From Streptomyces mobaraensis (lineage in GTDB: Bacteria > Actinomycetota > Actinomycetes > Streptomycetales > Streptomycetaceae), in assembly GCF_020099395.1 (NCBI RefSeq), contig NZ_CP083590.1, positions 4,402,001 through 4,466,000 of the forward strand: a stretch of 64,000 bases of DNA. The letters run 5' to 3'. Made by a program: the position numbers and the translations under genes. This document shows, piece after piece, positions 8,492 to 16,609 of the stretch. The notes beneath the pieces were generated by a model, which saw nothing but the letters and a program-made list of their open reading frames with translations, did no database searches and was not told the origin of the DNA. Within the stretch, counting starts at the first letter, position 1, and every line of letters begins with the position of its first letter.

Positions 8492-8519
8492 TGTGGACAA
8501 AAGACGAGGCTGTGGAAAA
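8492..8519. promoter_or_regulatory. Pair of DnaA-box-like nonamers
   Basis: Read on the minus strand, TTGTCCACA (8492-8500) matches the preferred Streptomyces DnaA box exactly, and TTTTCCACA (8511-8519) is a close variant in the same orientation 19 bp away. They lie in the 150-bp gap between mtnP and the small membrane protein gene. The second box is within a small hairpin (CGAGG/CCTCG). Confidence 0.5.
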
Positions 8520-8561
8520 CCTCGGTCTCCGCACGGCGGAGGTCCCCCACCCCGAAGCCCG

Positions 8562-9434
8562 TCAGGGCAGCGTGATCCCCAGCTCCCACCCGTCGTGCAC
8601 GCGCACGCACAGGCAGTCCCGCTCCGCGGTCACCGGCAGCCCCCCGACCACGTCGAAGAGTACGCCGCGCAGCCGCTCCACGTTCTCCGCGAAGACCCGC
8701 AGCACCTCCTCGTGCGTCACGCCGTCGCCCGTCTCGGCCCCGGCGTCCAGGTCCGTGACCAGCGCCATCGATGTGTAGCAGAGGCCCAGCTCACGGGCGA
8801 GCGCGGCCTCCGGGTGGCCGGTCATGCCGACGACCGACCAGCCCTGCGCCGCGTGCCAGCGCGACTCGGCCCGGGTGGAGAACCGCGGCCCCTCGACCAC
8901 GACCATGGTCCCGCCGTCCACCGGCTCCCAGTCCCGGCCGCGCGCCGCCGCGAGCGCCGCCGCGCGTCCGGTGGGGCAGTAGGGGTCGGCGAAGGCGAGG
9001 TGGACGACCTCGGGGACGGTGCCGTCGGGGAGCGGCTCCCCGTCGAAGTAGGTCTGCGTCCGGGACTTCGTCCGGTCCACGAGCTGGTCGGGCACCAGCA
9101 GGGTGCCGGGCCCGTACTCGGGCCGCAGCCCGCCCACCGCGCAGGGGCCCAGCACCTGGCGGGCGCCCACGGAGCGCAGGGCCCACAGGTTGGCCCGGTA
9201 GTTGATGCGGTGCGGCGGCAGGTGGTGGTCCCGTCCGTGCCGGGGGAGGAAGGCGACCCGGCGGCCCGCGACCTCGCCGAGGAACAGCGAGTCGCTCGGC
9301 GGCCCGTAGGGCGTCTCGACGGTGATCTCGGTCACGTCGTCGAGGAAGGAGTAGAACCCCGAACCCCCGATGACCCCTATCTCCGCCCGCATCCCGCCTG
9401 TCTCGCCCGTCTCGGGCATGCTCATGTTGACCAT
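8562..9434 (-). CDS. mtnP: S-methyl-5'-thioadenosine phosphorylase
   Basis: The 290-residue enzyme splits 5'-methylthioadenosine (from polyamine and homoserine-lactone-type chemistry) into adenine and 5-methylthioribose 1-phosphate. Family landmarks are IGVIGGSGFY at about 19-28 for phosphate binding, FLPRHGRDHHLPPHRINYRAN in the substrate pocket, and VVVEGPRFSTRAES further on. The ATG at 9434 follows an AGGGTGA ribosome site; a start at Met15, just before AEIGVIGG, is possible. It is followed by the DnaA-box-bearing gap. Confidence 0.93.
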   Translation of the reverse strand: MVNMSMPETGETGGMRAEIGVIGGSGFYSFLDDVTEITVETPYGPPSDSLFLGEVAGRRVAFLPRHGRDHHLPPHRINYRANLWALRSVGARQVLGPCAVGGLRPEYGPGTLLVPDQLVDRTKSRTQTYFDGEPLPDGTVPEVVHLAFADPYCPTGRAAALAAARGRDWEPVDGGTMVVVEGPRFSTRAESRWHAAQGWSVVGMTGHPEAALARELGLCYTSMALVTDLDAGAETGDGVTHEEVLRVFAENVERLRGVLFDVVGGLPVTAERDCLCVRVHDGWELGITLP

Positions 9435-9486
9435 GGCGTCACCCTAGCCGCGCACCCCGCGCGCGCACCGGGCCTGGCGGACCACG

Positions 9487-9531
9487 ACACGGAGCCCGCC
9501 GCCCCTCTGCGGGGGGCGACGGGCTCCGTGT
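9487..9531 (-). terminator. Strong GC hairpin between fmdB and mtnP
   Basis: An 11-bp perfect outer stem (ACACGGAGCCC/GGGCTCCGTGT) encloses a second GC stem (CGCCCC/GGGGCG) around a short loop. It lies just after the fmdB stop and can end transcription of that gene before mtnP. It has no run of U, as is usual in Streptomyces. Confidence 0.75.
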
Positions 9532-9555
9532 GAGCTGTCCGGTTGAGTGAGTGCC

Positions 9556-9867
9556 TCAGGCGGCGGACGACGTCGTGGCCGTGGAACCGCTGCCCGACGA
9601 GGACGAGCCGCTCGTCGACGACGTGGACGAGGCGGTCGAAGACGAGGACGCCTTCGAGGACGACGACGCCGGCGTGCTGCTGGACGACGAGCCGCGGCTG
9701 TCGTTCCGGTAGAAGCCGGAGCCCTTGAACACGATGCCGACGGCCGAGAACACCTTCTTCAGGCGTCCGTCGCAGCTGGGGCACACGGTCAACGCGTCGT
9801 CGGTGAACTTCTGCACCGCCTCAAGGCCCTCGCCGCACTCGGTGCACTGGTACTGGTAAGTCGGCAC
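9556..9867 (-). CDS. FmdB-family zinc ribbon protein
   Basis: The 103-residue protein opens with PTYQYQCTECGEGLEAVQKF and a second CPSC pair at about residue 30, making a four-cysteine zinc ribbon of the FmdB regulatory family. KGSGFYRND follows, then a low-complexity Ser/Thr/Ala tail of about 45 residues. The GTG at 9867 is chosen because AGGAGG lies directly upstream. Its role is not known; family members are named after a regulator of formamidase or amidase genes. Confidence 0.88.
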   Translation of the reverse strand: MPTYQYQCTECGEGLEAVQKFTDDALTVCPSCDGRLKKVFSAVGIVFKGSGFYRNDSRGSSSSSTPASSSSKASSSSTASSTSSTSGSSSSGSGSTATTSSAA

Positions 9868-9932
9868 TTCTCCTCCTGGCACTCTCACTCAATGAGTGCT
9901 AACGATGCTCCATAGTGCAGTATTCCGGCGCG

Positions 9933-11213
9933 TCAGTCCACCGAGACGGGCTCGCGGTGACCGACCCCACGCCCGACGATCCGCGACGCGGAGGCCTCCG
10001 GGGCGAGCCGTTTGCGCAGCACCAGCAGCACCACCAGTGCCAGCGCGGTGCCGCACAGCGGGACCAGGAAGCCGGTGCTGGCGCTGTGCTTGTCCACCAG
10101 GCGGCCGGCCACCGTGGAGCCGGCGGCCTGGCCCAGGCCCACGGCGCCGGTCAGCCAGGTGAACGCCTCCGTCCGGGTGCGCGCCGGGACCAGCGACTCG
10201 ACCAGCGTGTAGCCGGTGATCAGCGACGGGGCGATGCACAGGCCGACGACCAGGCCGAGCCCGCCCAGCAGCGGCACCGCGTGTACCGCCCACAGGGGCG
10301 TGGTGGCCAGGGCCAGCAGCGGGTACGCGGCGAGCAGCCGGCGCTGCGGGGAGCTGCGCCAGACGACGGTGCCGCAGATGATGCCCGCGATCATGTTCCC
10401 GGCCGCGAACGCGCCGTAGAGCAGACCGTTGATGCCCGGCTCGCCGATCTCCTTGGTGAAGGCGGTCAGCGACATCTGCATGCCGCCGAAGACCGAGCCG
10501 ATGCCCAGGAAGACGAAGATCAGCACCCGGACGCCCGGCACCGACAGGGCGGAGGAGCCCTTCTGCCGGCTGCCCGCCGCGGTGCGGTCGGGCTTCGGCT
10601 GGGTGCGGCGCTGGGTGGCGAACAGGGCACCGCCGACGACCGTGAGGACCGCCTCGGCGATCAGACCGGCCGACGGGTGGACGCTGGTGCAGAGCGCGGT
10701 GGCCAGCACCGGGCCGATCACGAACGTGAACTCGTCCGTCACGGACTCGAAGGCCGCCGAGGTCGCCATCAGCGGCGAGCCCTCCAGCTTGGCCGCCCAG
10801 CGGGCCCGCACCATCGGACCGATCTGCGGGGTGGACGCACCGGCGGGCACGGCCGCCGCGTACAGCGCCCACAGCGGCGCGTGGGACAGCGCCAGCGTGA
10901 TGAGCAGCGAGATCGCCGCCGCGTGCACCACGATGCCGGGGAGCAGCACCGCGGCCTGCCCGAAGCGGTCCGCGAGCTTGCCGCCCTGCGGGGCGAACAG
11001 CGCCATCGAGACGCCGGCCGTCGCCGAGACGGCACCGGCCGTGGTGTACGAGCCGGTGGTGTTCTGGACGAGCAGCAGGATCCCGATGGTCAGCATCGCG
11101 AACGGCTGCCGGGCCAGGAAGCCGGGGAGCAGGAACGTCCAGGCGCCGCGCGTGCGCAGCAGCCGGCCGTACCCGGGACGGGCCCCGGCGGAGTCATTGA
11201 CCGTGGTCTCCAC
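9933..11213 (-). CDS. MFS transporter, probable exporter
   Basis: The 426-residue protein has about twelve hydrophobic helices with MFS loop motifs, for example GGKLADRFGQAA after helix two. Helices 1-6 and 7-12 are separated by the charged loop RRTQPKPDRTAAGSRQKG. The first helix begins at TFLLPGFLARQPFAML. I place the start at GTG 11213, behind a GGAAAGG sequence; a GTG at 11243 is the alternative and has no ribosome site. It resembles drug or metabolite exporters, but the substrate is unknown. It is convergent with nothing and stands alone between fmdB and the antiporter gene. Confidence 0.85.
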   Translation of the reverse strand: METTVNDSAGARPGYGRLLRTRGAWTFLLPGFLARQPFAMLTIGILLLVQNTTGSYTTAGAVSATAGVSMALFAPQGGKLADRFGQAAVLLPGIVVHAAAISLLITLALSHAPLWALYAAAVPAGASTPQIGPMVRARWAAKLEGSPLMATSAAFESVTDEFTFVIGPVLATALCTSVHPSAGLIAEAVLTVVGGALFATQRRTQPKPDRTAAGSRQKGSSALSVPGVRVLIFVFLGIGSVFGGMQMSLTAFTKEIGEPGINGLLYGAFAAGNMIAGIICGTVVWRSSPQRRLLAAYPLLALATTPLWAVHAVPLLGGLGLVVGLCIAPSLITGYTLVESLVPARTRTEAFTWLTGAVGLGQAAGSTVAGRLVDKHSASTGFLVPLCGTALALVVLLVLRKRLAPEASASRIVGRGVGHREPVSVD

Positions 11214-11459
11214 GGCCCTTGCCTTTCCGCCGCCTGGTAGCACGCCCCGTACGGGGGAAAGCCGTCACGGAGCGCGCCGAGAGCTGTCCTCTCGCGCAGG
11301 ACCGTGGTAGATGCCGATCCGGCCGCCTCGTGAATCGCGGCCACGGCCGCCGTGCGGTCGCGCCAGCTCTGCATCAGGCAGAGATGGTTCGGTGTGTTCA
11401 GTAGTGATACGTACGGAAAAGAGCAGGTCCTCCGGCCCGTGGGGGCTTGCCCGCCGGGG

Positions 11460-11479
11460 CCTCCGGCACCAGCCGGAGG
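11460..11479 (-). terminator. Hairpin after the antiporter gene
   Basis: CCTCCGGC-ACCA-GCCGGAGG is a perfect 8-bp stem with a 4-base loop, 15 bp past the antiporter stop. The rest of the 280-bp interval to the MFS gene shows no further clear structure or convincing gene. Confidence 0.6.
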
Positions 11480-11493
11480 ATCATACGAAGAAC

Positions 11494-13200
11494 CTACTTC
11501 CTCCCTACCATACCTGGCGCTCGCTTCCGCACGCCCTTCGCTGAGGAATCGGTTCCGCTGCCGGCGGTGCCGGCGTCGGCCACCGCTCCCGGGCTCTTCC
11601 CGGCGGCCTTGCCGGCGGTCCCGGCTTTCCGGCCGGTCTCCGCCTTCCGCTTCCCCTTGTTGCCGGAGGCCGGATTGCTGCCGGTGGCCGGAGCCGGGCC
11701 CGGCACGGAAGCGGAATCCGTCCCCGTCCCCAGCCACCCGGCCAGCTTGCCGCCCTCACCGACCGCACGCAGCCGTTTCTCGGCCGCGTCCCGCACCGGG
11801 TCCGTGGCCACGACCAGCAGCTCGTCCCCGTACCGCAGGACGGTCGACGGGGCCGGGACGAAGCTCGTCTCCTCCCGCACCACCAGCGTGACGGCCGAGC
11901 CGGCCGGCAACCGGAGTTCCGAGACCTCGACGCCGTGCATCTTCGAGCCCTCGGGCACGGCCACCGACAGCAGGTGCCCGCGCAGCCGCTCCAGGGGAGC
12001 GGACTCGATCCCCAGGTCCAGGGCCTCGGTCTCGCCCAGGCCGAGGCGGCGGGCCAGCCAGGGCAGCGTCGGCCCCTGGACCAGGGTGTAGACGATCACC
12101 AGCACGAAGACGATGTTGAAGATCCGCCGACTGTCGGGGACCGCCGCCACCATCGGGATGGTGGCGAGCACGATCGGCACCGCACCGCGCAGCCCGGCCC
12201 AGGAGAGGAGCGCCTTCTCCCGCCAGGGAGTGCGGAACGGCGCCGTGCTGAGGAAGACGGAGACCGGCCGCGCGATCACCGTCAGGACCAGGCCGACGAC
12301 GAGCGCGGGAACGATGTCGTCGCCGAGTTCGTGCGGGGTGACCAGCAGACCGAGCAGGACGAACATCCCGATCTGGGCGATCCAGCCGAGCCCTTCGGCG
12401 AAACCGCGGGTGGCCGGCCAGTGGGGCAGCTTGGCGTTCCCCAGTATCAGCGCGGCGAGATAGACGGCGAGGAAGCCGGAGCCGTGGGCCAGCGCGCCGC
12501 CGGCGTACGCGATGGTGGCGATGGCCATCACGGCGATGGGGTAGAGGCCGGAGGCGGGCAGGGCCACGTGCCGCATGCCGTACGCGCCGAGGAAGCCGAT
12601 GGCGAGGCCGACGGCCGCGCCGATGGCCAGTTCGAGGGCGATCTCGCCCAGGAGCAGATACCAGTGCTCGACGGGTCCGGCGGCCGAGAAGGCGACGACG
12701 AGGATGACGACGGGTGCGTCGTTGAAGCCGGACTCCGCCTCCAGGACGCCGGTGAGCCGGGCGGGGAGGGGGACGTTCCGCAGGACGGAGAAGACGGCCG
12801 CGGCGTCCGTCGACGACACCACCGCACCGATGATCAGGGACTGCCGCCAGTCCACTCCGGCGAGGTAGTGGGCGGCGGCCGCGGTGACCCCCACGCTCAC
12901 CGCGACACCGAAGGTGGAGAGGACGGCGGCGGCGGGCAGGGCGGGTTTGATCTCGTGCCACTTGGTGCCGAGACCGCCCTCGGCCAGGATCACCACGAGG
13001 GCCGCGTAACCGATGACCTGGGTCAGGCCGACGTCGTTGAAGGAGACGCCGATGCCGTCCTGTCCTATGGCGACGCCGATGCCGAGATAGACGAGCAGAC
13101 TGGGCAGCCCGCTCCGGGAGGAGACCCGTACCGCCGCCACCGCCACGAGCAGGACCAGCGAGCAGATGAGCAGGAGTTCGTTGAGGTGGTGGACAGTCAG
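11494..13200 (-). CDS. CPA1-type K+ (Na+)/H+ antiporter with TrkA-C domain
   Basis: The 568-residue protein exchanges a monovalent cation for protons, by family NhaP2/CvrA-like potassium/proton antiport. It has about 12-13 transmembrane helices up to residue ~400, including VVSSTDAAAVFSVL and ESGFNDAPVVILVV with the conserved acidic residues. A TrkA-C ligand-binding domain follows (about 415-495), then a Lys/Ala/Gly-rich tail. The start is taken as CTG 13200, giving TVHHLNELLLICSLVLLVA as the first helix, with GGAG six bases upstream. In-frame stops at 13216-13218 and 13213-13215 exclude anything earlier, and the first ATG/GTG/TTG (13146) would delete helix one. A 17-codon leader ORF lies just upstream. 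TrkA-C domains of such antiporters can bind c-di-AMP, which is possible here. Confidence 0.88.
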   Translation of the reverse strand: MTVHHLNELLLICSLVLLVAVAAVRVSSRSGLPSLLVYLGIGVAIGQDGIGVSFNDVGLTQVIGYAALVVILAEGGLGTKWHEIKPALPAAAVLSTFGVAVSVGVTAAAAHYLAGVDWRQSLIIGAVVSSTDAAAVFSVLRNVPLPARLTGVLEAESGFNDAPVVILVVAFSAAGPVEHWYLLLGEIALELAIGAAVGLAIGFLGAYGMRHVALPASGLYPIAVMAIATIAYAGGALAHGSGFLAVYLAALILGNAKLPHWPATRGFAEGLGWIAQIGMFVLLGLLVTPHELGDDIVPALVVGLVLTVIARPVSVFLSTAPFRTPWREKALLSWAGLRGAVPIVLATIPMVAAVPDSRRIFNIVFVLVIVYTLVQGPTLPWLARRLGLGETEALDLGIESAPLERLRGHLLSVAVPEGSKMHGVEVSELRLPAGSAVTLVVREETSFVPAPSTVLRYGDELLVVATDPVRDAAEKRLRAVGEGGKLAGWLGTGTDSASVPGPAPATGSNPASGNKGKRKAETGRKAGTAGKAAGKSPGAVADAGTAGSGTDSSAKGVRKRAPGMVGRK

Positions 13201-13230
13201 GGGCCGCTCCCATCACTAGGACTCCGGCCG

Positions 13231-13284
13231 TTACCTGAAGGAACGTTCCTGCGAACGCCTTCCTACGAACGACCGGAACTTCAT
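13231..13284 (-). CDS. 17-residue leader peptide upstream of the antiporter
   Basis: ATG 13284 is preceded by AGGAGAGG at ideal spacing and opens an ORF reading MKFRSFVGRRSQERSFR, stopping 30 bp before the antiporter CTG. It contains five arginines. The DNA carries a 14-bp imperfect direct repeat (CGTTCGTAGGAAGG / CGTTCGCAGGAACG) and a perfect 12-bp palindrome AGGAACGTTCCT at 13239-13250. A TAAAAT hexamer at 13298-13303 on this strand could be the -10 element. The strong ribosome site and the antiporter's weak start suggest translational coupling or attenuation. Confidence 0.5.
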   Translation of the reverse strand: MKFRSFVGRRSQERSFR

Positions 13285-13350
13285 TGCCTCTCCTAATATT
13301 TTACGGGTTCTTAACGCGGTCCGGACGGGACGAGGGTGGGCGAACCCCCA

Positions 13351-13534
13351 CGGGACCACCCGCCGACGTCCCGCGGGACCACTCGGCGAGGTCGCACGGG
13401 ACCATCCGTCGACGTCCTGCGGGACCATTCGGCGACGTCTCAAGGGGTCACCCCCCGATGTCGCACGGGACCATTCGTCGACGTCGCACCGGGCCACCCC
13501 CGGACGCCCCACGGGACCACTCCCGCCCCTCCCG
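13351..13534. repeat. Eight 23-bp tandem repeats upstream of the acylase gene
   Basis: Eight units of exactly 23 bp run without gaps; each starts near CGGGACCA and most contain GTCGACGTC or a variant. Boundaries fall at 13351, 13374, 13397, 13420, 13443, 13466, 13489 and 13512. The last two copies are the most degraded. The period is not a multiple of three, so this is not a coding repeat. It occupies most of the gap between the antiporter leader and the acylase start; nothing else is visible in this gap beyond the repeat and a short GC-rich spacer. Confidence 0.85.
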
Positions 13535-13668
13535 TCCAACCGCCCCCGACGGCTCGTCGGAACGGCCGCGTCCGGACCCCTCGACGACTCCGCGTCGGGC
13601 CGCCGGGCGCCCTGCGCCTATGGTTGCTTCCAGCACTCCAGGACCACCCGGCCCCGCGAAGGACAGCG

Positions 13669-16572
13669 ATGCCCCCCAACAACACCGGCCCTTCCGGCAA
13701 GAAAAAGAAGGGACGACGCGCTCGCCTGCTCGTGATCAGCCTCGTGCTGCTGCTCGTGGCAGGTGTCGGATACGGGACGTACTGGGGCGTCAGCACCGTC
13801 CGCGCCTCGTTCCCGGAGATGTCCGGAACGCTCGCGCTCAAGGGACTGAAGAGTCAGGTCAAGGTCGAGCGGGACGGCAACGGGATCCCCCAGGTCTACG
13901 CGGACAACGCCGAGGACCTCTTCCGCGCCCAGGGCTTCGTCCAGGCGCAGGACCGCTTCTGGGAGATGGACGTCCGGCGGCATCTGACGGCCGGACGGCT
14001 CTCCGAGATGTTCGGTTCCGGACAGGTGGAGACCGACGCCTTCGTCCGCACGATGGGCTGGCGCAGGACCGCGCAGAAGGAATACGACACCAAACTGTCG
14101 CCGGAGACCAAGAAGTACCTCCAGGCGTACTCGGACGGTGTCAACGCCTATCTCGCCGACCACAAGGGCAAGTCGCTGTCCGTCGAGTACGCGGCCCTGG
14201 AGTTCGAGAACGACTACAAGCCGGAGAAGTGGACGCCGGTCGACTCCGTAGCCTGGCTGAAGGCGATGGCCTGGGACCTGCGGGCCAACATGCGCGACGA
14301 GATCGACCGCTCGCTCGCCGCCACCCGGCTGAGCCCGCGGCAGATCGAGCAGCTCTACCCGGCGTACCCGTACGACCGGAACAAGCCGATCGTCGAGGGC
14401 GGCGCCTATGACGCGGCCGGCAAGACCTTCGACCCCAAGGGCACGCCGTCCTCGTCGCCGCAGACCGGTGGCCAGGGGACGCAGGGCACGCAGGGGACGC
14501 AGGGCACGCCCGGCGGCCGGGGCACGCAGGGCACTCCGGGAACTCAGGGCAACCGAGGCACGCAGGGCACCCAGGGCACTCCGGGCACCGGCACCCAGGG
14601 CGTTCCCGACAGCGGCCTCCCCGGCAAGGGCACGGGCGGCGCCTCCACCGGCGGTCTGCGCACCGGCCTGGCCTCGCTGTCGAAGACGCTCGACCAGCTC
14701 CCGGCCCTGCTCGGCCCCAACGGCAACGGCATCGGCTCCAACTCGTGGGTGGTCTCGGGCCAGTACACGACCACCGGCAAGCCGCTGCTGGCCAACGACC
14801 CGCATCTCGCGCCGCAGCTGCCGTCCGTCTGGTACCAGATGGGCCTGCACTGCACCAGGACGAGCGAGCAGTGCCCGTATGACGTGGCCGGCTACACCTT
14901 CGCGGGCATGCCCGGCGTCGTCATCGGCCACAACAAGGACATCGCCTGGGGCATGACCAACCTGGGCGCCGACGTCGCCGACTTCTACCTGGAGAAGGTC
15001 ACCCCCAACGGGACGTACCAGTTCGGCGGCAAGGAGCTGAAGCTCGACACCCGCAAGGAGACCGTGAAGGTCGCAGGCGGCAAGGACCGTGAGTTCACGA
15101 TCCGCGAGACCAACAACGGGCCGCTCGTCTCCGACCGCAACGACGAGCTGGGCAAGGTCGGCCAGGACGCACCGGTCAAGGGCTCGGCCCCCGACCGCGC
15201 CGAGGGCTACGCCGTCGCGCTGCGCTGGACCGCCCTGGACCCGGGCAAGTCGATGGACGCGGTCTTCGAGCTGAACCGGGCCGCGGACTGGGAGTCGTTC
15301 CGGAAGGCCGCGTTCGACTTCGCCGTCCCCTCGCAGAACCTGATCTACGCGGACACCAAGGGCAACATCGGCTACCAGGCCCCCGGGCAGATCCCCGTGC
15401 GCAACAAGAAGCACGACGGCCGCCTCCCGGCGCCCGGCTGGGACCCGTCCTACAAGTGGAAGGGCTTCGTCCCGTCGACCGCGCTGCCCTGGGACTACAA
15501 CCCCAAGCGCGGCTACATCGTGACCGCCAACCAGGCCGTCATCGACCCGAAGTACCCGATTCCGCTCACCTCGGACTGGGGCTACGGCACCCGCAGCCAC
15601 CGCATCACCGAGCTCATCCAGTCGAAGATCAAGGACGGCGGGAAGATCTCGACCGAGGACATGCAGAAGATGCAGATGGACAACGCCAGCGAGATCGGCA
15701 AGCTCCTGACGCCCTACCTGCTCAAGATCAACCTCAAGGGCCCCAACGAGCGCGAGACGAAGTACCTGCGCGAGGCCCAGGACCTGCTGAAGGACTGGGA
15801 CTACAAGCAGGACGCCGACTCGGCCGCCGCCGCCTACTTCAACGCGGTCTGGCGCAACACCCTCAAGCTCGCCTTCGGCAACAAGCTCCCCAAGGAACTG
15901 CGCGTCAAGGGCCAGTGCCTGCGGGTGCCTCCGGCCAACGACTCCGGTCCCAAGGAGGACCTGAACGGCAGGACCCGCCTGGTCACCGAGTGCGGCGAGC
16001 GCGAGCCGGACGCCGCGCAGCCGGACGGCGGCGACCGCTGGACCGAGGTCGTCCGCTCGATCCTCGACAAGCCGGACGACGGCTGGTGGAAGACCAGCGG
16101 CCGCAAGGGCGCGAAGAACCGCGACGACCTGCTGGCCCGCGCCATGAAGGACGCCCGCTGGGAGCTCACCTCCAAGCTCGGCAAGGACGTCTCGTCCTGG
16201 AGCTGGGGCCGGCTGCACCAGCTGACCCTGAAGAACCAGACGCTCGGCAAGGAGGGCCCCGCCGTCGTCCGGTGGATGCTCAACCGCGGGCCCTGGAACC
16301 TGGCCGGCGGCGAGGCCGCCGTCAACGCGGCCGGCTGGAACGCGGCGGGCGGCTACGACGTGGTCTGGGTGCCGTCGATGCGGATGGTCGTCAACCTGGA
16401 GGACCTGGACAAGTCCCGGTGGATCAACCTCACCGGCGCGTCCGGCCACGCCTACCACGCCAACTACTACGACCAGACGGACAAGTGGGCCAAGGGCGAG
16501 CTGCTGCCGTGGGCCTTCACCCCGGGGGCGGTGAAGAAGGCGTCGGAGAACACGCTCACGCTCACGCCGTGA
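13669..16572 (+). CDS. Penicillin acylase (Ntn-hydrolase) family protein with collagen-like insert
   Basis: The 967-residue protein is a membrane-anchored or secreted penicillin-amidase-type hydrolase; family members cleave beta-lactams, acyl-homoserine lactones or lipopeptides. After a Lys/Arg-rich start comes one hydrophobic helix (about 20-38), then the alpha region starting LKGLKSQVKVERDGNGIPQVYA. The precursor should self-cut at Gly356-Ser357 in GIGSNSWVVSG, exposing Ser357 as nucleophile, followed by LLANDPHLAPQLPSVWYQ. Residues about 267-305, just before the cut, are thirteen perfect Gly-X-Y triplets, mostly GTQ and GTP, an unusual insert in the linker peptide. The ATG at 13669 follows AAGGA; the frame is open upstream through the tandem repeats but is not coding there. 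Confidence 0.9.
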   Translation: MPPNNTGPSGKKKKGRRARLLVISLVLLLVAGVGYGTYWGVSTVRASFPEMSGTLALKGLKSQVKVERDGNGIPQVYADNAEDLFRAQGFVQAQDRFWEMDVRRHLTAGRLSEMFGSGQVETDAFVRTMGWRRTAQKEYDTKLSPETKKYLQAYSDGVNAYLADHKGKSLSVEYAALEFENDYKPEKWTPVDSVAWLKAMAWDLRANMRDEIDRSLAATRLSPRQIEQLYPAYPYDRNKPIVEGGAYDAAGKTFDPKGTPSSSPQTGGQGTQGTQGTQGTPGGRGTQGTPGTQGNRGTQGTQGTPGTGTQGVPDSGLPGKGTGGASTGGLRTGLASLSKTLDQLPALLGPNGNGIGSNSWVVSGQYTTTGKPLLANDPHLAPQLPSVWYQMGLHCTRTSEQCPYDVAGYTFAGMPGVVIGHNKDIAWGMTNLGADVADFYLEKVTPNGTYQFGGKELKLDTRKETVKVAGGKDREFTIRETNNGPLVSDRNDELGKVGQDAPVKGSAPDRAEGYAVALRWTALDPGKSMDAVFELNRAADWESFRKAAFDFAVPSQNLIYADTKGNIGYQAPGQIPVRNKKHDGRLPAPGWDPSYKWKGFVPSTALPWDYNPKRGYIVTANQAVIDPKYPIPLTSDWGYGTRSHRITELIQSKIKDGGKISTEDMQKMQMDNASEIGKLLTPYLLKINLKGPNERETKYLREAQDLLKDWDYKQDADSAAAAYFNAVWRNTLKLAFGNKLPKELRVKGQCLRVPPANDSGPKEDLNGRTRLVTECGEREPDAAQPDGGDRWTEVVRSILDKPDDGWWKTSGRKGAKNRDDLLARAMKDARWELTSKLGKDVSSWSWGRLHQLTLKNQTLGKEGPAVVRWMLNRGPWNLAGGEAAVNAAGWNAAGGYDVVWVPSMRMVVNLEDLDKSRWINLTGASGHAYHANYYDQTDKWAKGELLPWAFTPGAVKKASENTLTLTP
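14467..14583 (+). repeat. Collagen-like Gly-X-Y coding repeat
   Basis: About 13 nine-base units encode GTQ, GTP, GGR or GNR triplets in the linker region of the acylase. The unit GGCACGCAG dominates, with GGGACGCAG variants, so the DNA is itself a minisatellite. Confidence 0.85.
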
Positions 16573-16609
16573 GGCGGGTGTTCTCCTCCGCCAGGTGAAC
16601 GGGCGCCGG

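Noticed and set aside
11090..11458. Small minus-strand ORF between the antiporter and MFS genes (MQSWRDRTAAVAAIHEAAG)
   Set aside because: It runs into the MFS gene in the wrong frame and has no ribosome site; kept as noncoding.
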